Notes: generated from the letters alone by a model not told the origin. Shown: positions 36,469 through 43,836, counted from the stretch's first letter. The stretch: 55,234 nucleotides of DNA from an uncultured Succiniclasticum sp. (GCA_900544275.1 UQUU01000010.1:1-55234), one strand, 5' to 3'. A program made the numbers and translations.

Positions 36469-36558
36469 CTGTTCTTATCTTTTATTCTTTCGTATGATTC
36501 TTACGCCTTATTTTAAACTCTTTGTTTCCGCTGATACTTGTGTATGAATTTACCTGCT

Positions 36559-37740
36559 TTACTCCTGATCCACAGGCCTTCCTTCGGGAAACACTTCCGG
36601 ATAAACGGCATACGCTATATTTTCTATGGCATCCACAATGTGATGACTGGCTACATACCGATATCGATCGGAGATAGGCAGCAGCTGCTTATTTTTAACG
36701 GCCTTCACATTAGAAAATGCCGGATCTTCCGCTATCTCCCGGTTAAATGTGTGCGTATCCTGATGAGGATCGTAATTCCAGGTCGGCAAAATAAAAATAT
36801 CCGGATTGATCTCCACAACCTGCTCTTTACTGATCTGCCCTTTTATTCCCAGGGGATGGGAAACCGCCGCCCCGTTAATCACATGCGCCGCCCGGAGCAT
36901 GGAATCGAACAGGTCCCCTTTGCGTCCCATAGGTCCACTCATAGTGAAGGCCACTGCTACTTTTCTTTTTCTGTCTGTAATCACAGAAAGCCTCTTATCC
37001 AAGGCCGCCAAACGCTCATCCATTCTTCTCAGCAAAGCCTTTGTTTTTTCTTCTTCTCCTACCGCAAGTCCCAGGCGGTACACTTTTTGTTTCATCTGAT
37101 CGACATTTTTAGGACTCCCTGCCGTGTAGACAGGCACTCCCAGTTGCTCCAGCGCAGAAACCATATCGGGCGGCGAAGCAGTAGAAACCACGACCAGATC
37201 CGGTTGTAAGGCATAAATTGTTTCCGCATTTTCCTGCGCCTGACACCCTACCTGGGCAATATCCTGCCGACTCAAAAACGAAATCTCCGAGTCACCTGCA
37301 TACTTACTGTAAGCTGCGATTCGTGTAGGGCCGGCCAAAACTTTCAAAATTTCATCGGTGCCATAGGTCACAGAAACGATCCGCTTTGGTTTTCCCTTCA
37401 ACGTTACGGTATGCCCTGCGTCATCCGTAACCGTATAATTTTGTCCGCTAAAAGTTTCCGCAGCGGAAACCGCCGAGGAATTTTTACCCGCTCCTGCCAG
37501 GGCAGTATCCTTGCCACCGGCCGGATTTTTATACTCCGTACCCGCACACCCTGTGAGCAGAACGTAAAAAAGAACAACTAGACAGAGGCTTATATACCGT
37601 ACACAAAAAGCAAACCATCCCTGCAACCTCCGCCCCGTTTTCTTTTGCGTATCCGACAGAGCCTTCCGCCTTTCCTGCAATACCTGACCGTCCCTTTTAA
37701 GTAAATTTTTTAGACCGTTGCTTTCCTGTATTATTTTCAT
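36559..37740 (-). CDS. ABC-importer substrate-binding lipoprotein with long N-terminal extension
   Basis: A 393-residue BtuF/FecB-type binding protein next to its likely permease (35431). The mature domain shows YTVTDDAGHTVTLKGKPKRI, ILKVLAGPTRIAAYSKYAGD, IYALQPDLVVVSTA, and INPDIFILPTWNYDP. The lipobox (YVLLTGC) is preceded by about 45 extra basic, hydrophilic residues (KNLLKRDGQVLQERRKALSD), far longer than a normal signal peptide n-region. I chose ATG at 37740; a GTG 6 bases upstream is also in frame. No better start inside the extension was found, so the long n-region may be real. The gene follows the radical SAM gene by 66 bases. Confidence 0.87.
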   Translation of the reverse strand: MKIIQESNGLKNLLKRDGQVLQERRKALSDTQKKTGRRLQGWFAFCVRYISLCLVVLFYVLLTGCAGTEYKNPAGGKDTALAGAGKNSSAVSAAETFSGQNYTVTDDAGHTVTLKGKPKRIVSVTYGTDEILKVLAGPTRIAAYSKYAGDSEISFLSRQDIAQVGCQAQENAETIYALQPDLVVVSTASPPDMVSALEQLGVPVYTAGSPKNVDQMKQKVYRLGLAVGEEEKTKALLRRMDERLAALDKRLSVITDRKRKVAVAFTMSGPMGRKGDLFDSMLRAAHVINGAAVSHPLGIKGQISKEQVVEINPDIFILPTWNYDPHQDTHTFNREIAEDPAFSNVKAVKNKQLLPISDRYRYVASHHIVDAIENIAYAVYPEVFPEGRPVDQE

Positions 37741-37806
37741 AGACACCTGACCTTAACTAAACCTTGCAATCGCTGTCTGAAATAAACTGAACCCAACAGA
37801 TACTTT

Positions 37807-38835
37807 TTATACATGGCGGGAGAACACCCGATACATCGCGCATTCTTCCGCAGCTTTTCCACCGCGTCCCCGCCAGCGGGTAAAACAACCGCCGCCGCAA
37901 ACGCCGAAAAGCTTACATTCTCTACAGACCTGCATCGCCGCTGCCACCTGCTCGCCTACCTTTTTTGCTTTTTCTATGTCAAACCCGCCGTTACATACAT
38001 CGCCAATCAGATACTGCGGCTCGCCCACCAAAGACGAACAGGCATAAATCTTACCGTCAGAGGCTACGTAAGCACCCTCCCCGTGCATTGTATAGCAATG
38101 CCCGAACACGCAGCCCTGACCCGCAGAAACTTTGCACATGCGGTCCAACTGGGAAAAATGGATGTGAACACCGGTCGCTTTTTCCAGGGCCTGTGCCAGG
38201 GCATACACTTCCTGCATCGCTTTTGTTACCTCCGCCGGATCAGCCGGTTCCAGGCCCGTGCCCCGCCCTGCGCAGCGGAGCAGATCGAACCCGATCTGAC
38301 GCACATTCCCCAGATAATACGCCATCTGTATAATACCGGCTAAGTCTTTTACATTTGTCCGTGTCACAACACAGGTCAGCCCTATTGCAATCTGATGGGC
38401 CGCCAAAAGACGAATCCCCCGTATCGTAGCCTGGGAAGCGCTGCTGCCATCTTTGACCTTTCGCAACGCATCGTTTACAGCAGGACGTCCGTCCAAACTG
38501 ACCCCTATCGCAATCTTATGTTTCTTCAGATATTTCGCCATCTCATCTGTCATCAAAGAAGCATTGGTCTGCAGCTGCAAAATGGCCGGGTACCTGCATT
38601 CTTCTACTCTTGCAGTCACCGCTTTAATCGTATCAAATGCCAATAACGGTTCACCACCGGTAAATTGCAAAATAAAGGGCAGGCCCGTTTGCCCTGCCAT
38701 ATCCACCGCCCGTAAAGCCACTTCCTTTTTCATCGCCGCCGCCGGATGAAACGCCGCATAACAATAGGTACAGGCATAATTGCATGCCCCTGTCAGGCTT
38801 AATATTAAGTTGCGGATCACCGGTATCTCTTCCAT
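37807..38835 (-). CDS. Radical SAM/SPASM-domain enzyme
   Basis: Radical S-adenosylmethionine enzyme with auxiliary iron-sulfur clusters, cytoplasmic and oxygen-sensitive. The 342-residue protein has the cluster motif CNYACTYC at 18-25, the SAM-binding GGEP, and a cysteine-rich C-terminal SPASM region: MCKVSAGQGC, FGHC, GKIYACSS, CRECKLFGVCGGGC and EECAMY. It resembles peptide- or sulfatase-maturing enzymes. Start ATG has GGAG 8 bases upstream. As first gene of the 22-kb operon it is read from the MerR-type promoter at 38881-38911. No obvious small precursor peptide is adjacent, though the 105-residue protein at 40054 is controlled by a matching promoter. The substrate is unknown; either a peptide or the imported ligand is possible. 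Confidence 0.9.
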   Translation of the reverse strand: MEEIPVIRNLILSLTGACNYACTYCYAAFHPAAAMKKEVALRAVDMAGQTGLPFILQFTGGEPLLAFDTIKAVTARVEECRYPAILQLQTNASLMTDEMAKYLKKHKIAIGVSLDGRPAVNDALRKVKDGSSASQATIRGIRLLAAHQIAIGLTCVVTRTNVKDLAGIIQMAYYLGNVRQIGFDLLRCAGRGTGLEPADPAEVTKAMQEVYALAQALEKATGVHIHFSQLDRMCKVSAGQGCVFGHCYTMHGEGAYVASDGKIYACSSLVGEPQYLIGDVCNGGFDIEKAKKVGEQVAAAMQVCRECKLFGVCGGGCFTRWRGRGGKAAEECAMYRVFSRHV

Positions 38836-38880
38836 CCACTTACTCCATATGATATAATTTATTTTACAATATTTACATAT

Positions 38881-38911
38881 ATATTAAACTATATACTTAT
38901 TATATGGTCAA
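38881..38911 (-). promoter_or_regulatory. MerR-type promoter and dyad driving the chelatase operon
   Basis: On the minus strand TTGACC (38906-38911) and TAATAT (38881-38886) are separated by 19 bases, two more than usual. This is the overlong spacer that MerR-family activators untwist. The spacer contains a dyad: ACTATATA on one side and TATATGGT on the other. It lies about 45 bases before the radical SAM start codon and directly in front of the divergent MerR gene. The same arrangement occurs at 40447-40477. Confidence 0.75.
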
Positions 38912-38928
38912 GTTAAAGAGGAGTGATT

Positions 38929-39822
38929 ATGAATAAAACGAAGGGAAATTTTTCTTCCAGTTATTTTACCGCCGGTGAATTAGCCGCTATGTTTGATATT
39001 TCCAAACAAAGCCTGCTTTATTATGATAGAATCAAGCTGCTCTCTCCCGATTTTATCGCTGAAAATGGCTATCGCCACTATTCTATCGCCCAATACCTGG
39101 ACTTGGAAATCATCGTTAATTTACGCAAACTGAATTTATCCATTAATGATATACGCCATTACCTGCAAAACCGCGGAGAAGCTACACTCTCGGAACTTCT
39201 CAATAAGCGCGAAGCAGAATGTCATGCCGTGATTCAGGAAAATGAACGCATCTGCCGCTCTATCAGTGCGATCCGGCAAAAGTTTGAGCAAAATCCGGAG
39301 CCTGTTTCAGAAACGTTTATTCTCAAGCAGGAAGAGGAACGATTGGCGCAGATCGCATATGTAGACGATCTCGGAAACAGCAAGGAACGCGTCCTTCTCT
39401 TTGCCAGGGCTTCGCATAAAAATATTCATAACCGGTCAATCTTAGAAAAAAATCCGGGCTGGATAATCCGTACACAGGATTTTCTGGCAGAAAAAGTCTC
39501 CACGCTTTCCATTGGTTTCTTTTCCGTGTTATCGGACAATCTGCGCCAACTTCAAAAGCAGCGAGGGTTCTTAAAACACCATAATCATCTTCAACTTACG
39601 CCGCTTCCTACCGGTCTTTATTGCGAAGCTACGTTTCATGGCACGTTTTACAGCAACGCCAAAAAACTAAGCCGTGAGCTGGACAAATTTCTAAAGCAAA
39701 AGGCGCTGACGCCGGCTGATACTATCTACATCCAGCCCATCACCAACCATTGGCTTACCAAAAATCCACAGGAATATGTGACCAGGCTCTTTTTGCAAGT
39801 CCATCCGGTCAAAGACACCTGA
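38929..39822 (+). CDS. MerR-family transcriptional regulator with GyrI-like effector domain
   Basis: DNA-binding regulator that probably activates the operon it faces. The 297-residue protein starts with a MerR winged helix (TAGELAAMFDISKQSLLYYD at about 14-33, then YRHYSIAQYLDLEIIVNLRK), followed by a coiled dimerisation helix (about 75-120) and a C-terminal domain of about 150 residues resembling the GyrI-like/BmrR ligand-binding fold (LPTGLYCEATFHGTFYSN). No cysteine cluster typical of metal-sensing MerR members is visible, so an organic ligand is more likely than a bare metal ion. Start is ATG at 38929, with GAGGAG 5 bases upstream; the frame opens with GTG at 38923. It is divergent from the radical SAM gene with an 93-base gap. 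A terminator follows at 39879. Confidence 0.9.
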   Translation: MNKTKGNFSSSYFTAGELAAMFDISKQSLLYYDRIKLLSPDFIAENGYRHYSIAQYLDLEIIVNLRKLNLSINDIRHYLQNRGEATLSELLNKREAECHAVIQENERICRSISAIRQKFEQNPEPVSETFILKQEEERLAQIAYVDDLGNSKERVLLFARASHKNIHNRSILEKNPGWIIRTQDFLAEKVSTLSIGFFSVLSDNLRQLQKQRGFLKHHNHLQLTPLPTGLYCEATFHGTFYSNAKKLSRELDKFLKQKALTPADTIYIQPITNHWLTKNPQEYVTRLFLQVHPVKDT

Positions 39823-39846
39823 CGTACTTTCTTAAGCCAAAAGTCC

Positions 39847-39880
39847 GGTTCTATAATAAATGTGGTTCTCTAATAAATGT
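39847..39880 (+). repeat. 17-bp tandem repeat after the MerR gene
   Basis: The unit GGTTCTATAATAAATGT (39847-39863) is followed at once by GGTTCTCTAATAAATGT (39864-39880), one mismatch. The second copy runs into the terminator stem of the MerR gene. Confidence 0.75.
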
Positions 39881-39912
39881 TGGGATGGCCCATAGCTGCC
39901 CCAACTTTTATT
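39879..39912 (+). terminator. Terminator of the MerR regulator gene
   Basis: GTTGGG (39879-39884) pairs with CCCAAC (39900-39905) around a partly paired loop and is followed by TTTTATT. It is placed 57 bases after the regulator's stop. Confidence 0.65.
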
Positions 39913-39918
39913 ATGCAA

Positions 39919-39976
39919 AAAATACCCCTGAAGCGTGTGCTTGTGAGCAACAGGAACACACAATCAGGGGTATTTT
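39919..39976. terminator. Long interrupted hairpin between convergent genes
   Basis: AAAATACCCCTGA (39919-39931) is perfectly complementary to TCAGGGGTATTTT (39964-39976), and GTGTG/CACAC pair inside the loop. The A-rich and T-rich outer arms make it a bidirectional terminator for the convergent MerR and two-repeat protein genes. Confidence 0.75.
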
Positions 39977-40053
39977 AAATTTGCGTCAGACACATCGGAA
40001 CAGGGAGTATACCCTTGTTCAGAATATGTTTGCACTTCCGCTCAATGCAGCGC

Positions 40054-40371
40054 TTATGCTTTGTGCCCGCATTTACCGGTACCGTCACTGTTCAGGACCT
40101 TACGGTAAATTTCATGGATTTCATCGCTGGATTTGCCGGCTTCCATGGCTTTCTTTACATGAATCATGGCACTGCGATATTTCGCATGCGCTTTATCTTT
40201 GGGAATGGAGTCAATATCCAACGGATTGAAAGCCATTACTTTTTTAAATACAGCATGGATCTCTTCGCTGGATTTACCGGCTTTTTTAGCCGCTTCCGCG
40301 TGCCGCAAAGCACTTTCATAACGAGCCTTTCCATGAGGATCTTTCGGAATCTCAAATTTTGGGTGAGTCAT
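40054..40371 (-). CDS. Small two-repeat helical protein, putative MerR regulon member
   Basis: I do not recognise this family. The 105-residue protein is made of two tandem copies of a helical unit of about 40 residues: KARYESALRHAEAAKKAGKS with EEIHAVFKKV, and AKYRSAMIHVKKAMEAGKSS with DEIHEIYRKV. Each keeps Tyr, Ser-Ala, His, an AGKSS turn, EIH and a basic KV end. There is no signal peptide or membrane segment. The tail GTGKCGHKA holds the only cysteine and a histidine nearby. A very strong AAAGGAGGAA site precedes the ATG. The promoter at 40447-40477 matches that of the chelatase operon. A ligand or metal carrier, chaperone, or substrate of the radical SAM enzyme are guesses from context. 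Confidence 0.8.
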   Translation of the reverse strand: MTHPKFEIPKDPHGKARYESALRHAEAAKKAGKSSEEIHAVFKKVMAFNPLDIDSIPKDKAHAKYRSAMIHVKKAMEAGKSSDEIHEIYRKVLNSDGTGKCGHKA

Positions 40372-40446
40372 AGTCTATTCCTCCTTTAACTAAATTATTG
40401 TCCAAGAACCGGGCCACTCTCACTACCCTTTCTTCTTGTTATCTTC

Positions 40447-40477
40447 AGGATACACTATATACTTGGAACATAGTCAA
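40447..40477 (-). promoter_or_regulatory. MerR-type promoter and dyad of the two-repeat protein gene
   Basis: On the minus strand TTGACT (40472-40477) and TATCCT (40447-40452) are 19 bases apart. The spacer carries a dyad (ACTATGTT and GTATATAGT) that aligns position by position with the site at 38881-38911; both share the string AAGTATATAGT or its near-match. It starts about 76 bases before the start codon at 40371. Confidence 0.72.
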
Positions 40478-40591
40478 GAGGAGTTTTTAACTTTTTACTT
40501 TATTGCCGATTTTATGAGTTGCAAAACATGCCGGCAAACCGATTCCACAGTCCCATTCAAATTTCTATGCGATAAAAATCTTAAAGACAAC

Positions 40592-41785
40592 TTACTGTTT
40601 CCGCCCCGGATAGGCTTTTAAACCCGCCGCTAAAAGCTCCATGGCCCGGTCGAGCTCTTCGCACTTCAGCACATAAGCGATCCGCGCCTCATCGATTCCC
40701 TTGCCCGGAGTCGCATAAAAACCGTTGCCCGGAGCGATCATAACCGTTTCTCCATCCATCGCAAAGTCTTTCAGCATCCAAATGGCAAATTTTTCCGCAT
40801 CATCCACCGGCAGTTTGACCATGACATAAAACGCTCCCTTAGGCTGGGAAGATGTCAGGCCGGGTATTTTAGCCAGGCCTGCAGCAATGGTATCCCTGCG
40901 TTTTTTATATTCCTGATTCACTTCTTCCAGATACGAAGCCGGCGTTTCGTACAAAGCGGCTGCGCCGATTTGTTCCACCGCAGGAGCACATAAGCGTGCC
41001 TGACATAATTTATTCAACTGAGCACAAAGCTCTTCATTTTTGCTTATGATGCAGCCGATACGGGCGCCGCAGGCACTGTACCGTTTCGAAACAGAATCGA
41101 TCAGGATCAGGTTCTGCTCAATTTCTTTATACGTACCAAAGCTCGTATAGTCACCATCATACACGAACTCACGGTAGACTTCGTCAGCGATCAACGCCAG
41201 ATCATACTTTGTTACCAGTCGGACAACACGATCCATCTCCTGTTTGTCATACACTACCCCAGTAGGATTGCCCGGGTTTGTTAACAAAATGGCCCTTGTT
41301 TTGTCCGTTATATATTTTTCTATCTCTTCTTCTTCGGGCAGGCGATAGCCATCTTCCGCACTGGTGGGGACAGCCTTGATTTCCGCGCCCGCCAACTTCC
41401 CGAAGGAAGAATAGTTCGCATAATACGGCTCAAACACTAACAGTTCTTCGCCGGGATCACATAAACTCAACGCCGCAAATTCAAGGGCTTCGCTGCCCCC
41501 ATTCGTAATATAAATATGCTTTTCGGCAAACTCCATGCCCCAGCCTGCATAATACCGCTGAATCGCCCGGATAAGAGCCGGATCCCCCTGTGAAGCGCCA
41601 TACGCAATTACTTTATCGTTAAAGGCCCTGATGGCATCCATAAACTTAGGCGAAGTAGGAATATCAGGCTGCCCGATATTCAGATGATAAATTTTTTTCC
41701 CTGCCCTGATGGCCTCATTTGCATAAGGTGCCAATTTACGGATCGGTGAAGTCGTTAATCCCAATGCGCGCTGCGAAATTTTCAT
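40592..41785 (-). CDS. PLP-dependent class I/II aminotransferase
   Basis: Pyridoxal-phosphate aminotransferase of the aspartate aminotransferase fold (type I). The 397-residue protein carries HLNIGQPDIPTSP, NGGSEALEFAALSLCDPGEE, LTNPGNPTGVVYDKQEMD, the Asp-Glu pair in LIADEVYREFVYDG, the Schiff-base lysine in SVSKRYSACGARIG, and the carboxylate-binding Arg in EARIAYVL. Length is normal. It likely transfers amino groups between aspartate or another amino acid and 2-oxoglutarate in the cytoplasm; exact substrate is open. It stands alone with its own promoter (41838-41866) and a good start with AAGGAG before ATG. No functional link to the chelatase operon is evident. Confidence 0.93.
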   Translation of the reverse strand: MKISQRALGLTTSPIRKLAPYANEAIRAGKKIYHLNIGQPDIPTSPKFMDAIRAFNDKVIAYGASQGDPALIRAIQRYYAGWGMEFAEKHIYITNGGSEALEFAALSLCDPGEELLVFEPYYANYSSFGKLAGAEIKAVPTSAEDGYRLPEEEEIEKYITDKTRAILLTNPGNPTGVVYDKQEMDRVVRLVTKYDLALIADEVYREFVYDGDYTSFGTYKEIEQNLILIDSVSKRYSACGARIGCIISKNEELCAQLNKLCQARLCAPAVEQIGAAALYETPASYLEEVNQEYKKRRDTIAAGLAKIPGLTSSQPKGAFYVMVKLPVDDAEKFAIWMLKDFAMDGETVMIAPGNGFYATPGKGIDEARIAYVLKCEELDRAMELLAAGLKAYPGRKQ

Positions 41786-41837
41786 GTTGCATACTCCTTT
41801 TTATTTTAGTACAAAAAAATAATCCCTATAGCTACTT

Positions 41838-41866
41838 ATTATATAGCATAGAGGGATGAGAGGCAA
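41838..41866 (-). promoter_or_regulatory. Promoter of the aminotransferase gene
   Basis: TTGCCT (41861-41866) and TATAAT (41838-41843) on the minus strand with a 17-base spacer, about 50 bases before the start codon. Imperfect inverted sequence ATCCCT (41822-41827) and AGGGAT (41852-41857) brackets the -10 region and could be an operator. Confidence 0.65.
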
Positions 41867-41911
41867 AATAAATATTGTTTCAAGAATTACACTTTTATTT
41901 TAATTAGCACG

Positions 41912-41927
41912 TATACTTTAAAGTATA
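41912..41927. repeat. 16-bp perfect palindrome downstream of tonB
   Basis: TATACTTTAAAGTATA is fully self-complementary. It lies between the tonB stop and the aminotransferase promoter. It is too AT-rich to be a good terminator; role unknown. Confidence 0.5.
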
Positions 41928-42038
41928 TTGTACACAAAATGCAAATTCTTGCCGATTAAACAGTATTAATCAGAAGAAGCAAGTTAACTTTAGCAATTAA
42001 CCAATATATGGGATCAACCGCTATATAACTCGCCAACC

Positions 42039-42707
42039 TTACTGAAAAGCAAAAGGCTGGTACGCATAGCAACGGATCGGTCGCCCATACCCGTCCAGTC
42101 CGGGGCGGAAACGAAAGCCGCCGGCTGCGTTTAAGGCTGCCTGATCCAGTGCGCCGCTGCCACTGGATCGAGCCAGAACAATAGATTCTACCCCGCCGTC
42201 TTTCCCCACCAGAAAACGGACTACCACCTGTCCCTTAACCCCTTTTTGCTGTTCAGCGCTGGGATACACCGGCATCCGGGAGCGGGTCACTCTGGGAGGC
42301 ACTGCCGGAGCCTGGATCTCATTACCTGCCGGTCCCTGTCCTGCCCCCTGACCGCCTTTGTTCAGACCAGGGCTTGTTCCTTTGCCGGTTCCGCCTTTCG
42401 CTGTAAATTTTGGCTTACTGGTTTTGGGTTTTTCTACTTTTTTCCTGATCGGCGTTTCACGTTTTTCTACAATGTCATCTTTTTGAGGTATGACTTCTTC
42501 TTCCTCTTCTTCCTCCGGCTCTTCCTGCTTTTGTTCCTCAATCTCCGGAGCCGCATCGCCGCCATCCATCAGGGCTACGTCATAAATAGGCTCCTGAGAA
42601 TAGGAATGGAGAGTACTTAAGGCGATTACCCCTACCAAACCGCAGCAGATAATGTGAAAAATAACGGAAAAGAGCAAACCTCTTTTATCGTCATGGTTTA
42701 GTCGCAT
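42039..42707 (-). CDS. tonB: TonB energy-transducing protein
   Basis: Periplasm-spanning protein that carries proton-motive energy from ExbB/ExbD to TonB-dependent receptors. The 222-residue protein has one N-terminal membrane helix (about 11-31), a rigid linker that is first strongly acidic (EEEEEEEVIPQ) then basic and Pro-rich (RKKVEKPKTSKPK), a Gly-rich stretch, and the C-terminal TonB domain (YPSAEQQKGVKGQVVVRFLV to AAGGFRFRPG). The gene overlaps exbD by 17 bases and ends the exbB-exbD-tonB operon. The two receptors at 186 and 14711 are natural partners. The acidic-then-basic linker is more charged than in E. coli TonB. Confidence 0.93.
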   Translation of the reverse strand: MRLNHDDKRGLLFSVIFHIICCGLVGVIALSTLHSYSQEPIYDVALMDGGDAAPEIEEQKQEEPEEEEEEEVIPQKDDIVEKRETPIRKKVEKPKTSKPKFTAKGGTGKGTSPGLNKGGQGAGQGPAGNEIQAPAVPPRVTRSRMPVYPSAEQQKGVKGQVVVRFLVGKDGGVESIVLARSSGSGALDQAALNAAGGFRFRPGLDGYGRPIRCYAYQPFAFQ

Positions 42708-43116
42708 TTTTATTTCCTTTATCTGTCGCTAATCCAACCCGGCTGATTCCTGCTTTCTTAAAGGAATCCAGCAACCCGATCACGGTTTTATATTGTACAT
42801 TTTCATCCGCCCGAATCACGACGGAAAAATTTTTGTCTTTAGACTGGGCTTCTTTTGCTTTTGCGATCAGCTGCCCCCGGTCGATAACTTTGTCCCCTAA
42901 CCAATAGGCTCCATCATCCTTAATCGTAACGGTAAACTTCACGCTGCTTTGTGTGATGGTTTCCGTAGCTACCGGCAGTTTAACAGGTATCGTCCGCAAC
43001 TCACTCATATACATGGCGCTGACGATGAAAAAAATCAGCAGCAGGAACATCATATCGATCATCGGGCTGAGCATAATTTCAGGCGTCTTTTTGCCTCGCT
43101 CTTTCAATTTGATCAT
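42691..43116 (-). CDS. exbD: ExbD/TolR-family biopolymer transport protein
   Basis: Part of the proton channel that energises TonB. The 141-residue protein has one N-terminal helix (about 18-38) with the conserved aspartate in PMIDMMFLLLIFFIV, then a periplasmic domain ending in QYKTVIGLLDSFKKAGIS. Length is typical. It starts 1 base after the exbB stop and overlaps tonB. Confidence 0.93.
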   Translation of the reverse strand: MIKLKERGKKTPEIMLSPMIDMMFLLLIFFIVSAMYMSELRTIPVKLPVATETITQSSVKFTVTIKDDGAYWLGDKVIDRGQLIAKAKEAQSKDKNFSVVIRADENVQYKTVIGLLDSFKKAGISRVGLATDKGNKNATKP

Positions 43117-43117
43117 T

Positions 43118-43750
43118 TTATTTCCCTTCCTGCTTATCCAGATTTTTTTCTATCGCTTCCAGCAAGGTGTTGCTCATTTCCCCTACATTTATAGAAATAC
43201 TGGTCAGACGGCGATTAAAATAGGCATACATGCAAATGGCTATGATGGAAATGCATAAACCGAACACAGTGGTGATCAACGCTTCGCCAATGCCTGCGGT
43301 AACAGCCAGCGGGTTGTCCAGACGCTGGCTGAAGTGATTAAAAGACCCGATCATACCGGTTACTGTGCCTAATAAACCCAGTACCGGTGCCAGTGTAACA
43401 ATGACATTCAGATAGTTTAAACGATTTTCAAATTTATCCAGAGCACGCTCCGCCCGCACCTGTACAAAACTTTCCAAGCGTTCAAAATTGCCGTAACGCG
43501 CCATAACAATCGTCGCTAATTTGGCAATTTCACCTTGTGTAGTATCTGCAAGGTGCTTGGCATCTACCCAGTTATCCTGTTCCACATAGGCGCAGAATTG
43601 TTTTGTAAATTCCCGTCCACTATCCGCCTTCTTAAAAAATAAATACCGTTCTACACAAATCGCAATGGCAGCAATGGAACAAAGCAGCAAGGGATACATA
43701 ATCGGGCCGCCCTTAACAAAGTAGTCTAAGCCGGTTGCAAAAAAATTCAT
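43118..43750 (-). CDS. exbB: ExbB/TolQ/MotA-family proton channel protein
   Basis: Membrane pentamer subunit of the TonB motor. The 210-residue protein has three membrane segments (about 14-34, 108-135, 148-175) and the conserved LAPVLGLLGTVTGMIGSF signature. The start has TGGAGG upstream. It is first in the exbB-exbD-tonB operon, with a promoter at 43837-43865 and a Fur-box-like sequence at 43816-43834, consistent with iron control. Confidence 0.93.
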   Translation of the reverse strand: MNFFATGLDYFVKGGPIMYPLLLCSIAAIAICVERYLFFKKADSGREFTKQFCAYVEQDNWVDAKHLADTTQGEIAKLATIVMARYGNFERLESFVQVRAERALDKFENRLNYLNVIVTLAPVLGLLGTVTGMIGSFNHFSQRLDNPLAVTAGIGEALITTVFGLCISIIAICMYAYFNRRLTSISINVGEMSNTLLEAIEKNLDKQEGK

Positions 43751-43815
43751 TTTACTGGAACCTCCATCATAAAATAATGCGAATTAACGTAAAAACCTTA
43801 AACTTTTTATTTAAT

Positions 43816-43834
43816 AAACAATGATTACTATTAA
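43816..43834 (-). promoter_or_regulatory. Fur-box-like site at the exbB promoter
   Basis: The minus-strand sequence TTAATAGTAATCATTGTT matches about 13 of 18 positions of the classical Fur consensus (GATAATGATAATCATTATC). It lies just downstream of the -10 box, where repression would work. The match is counted by eye and the region is AT-rich. Confidence 0.45.
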
Positions 43835-43836
43835 GA

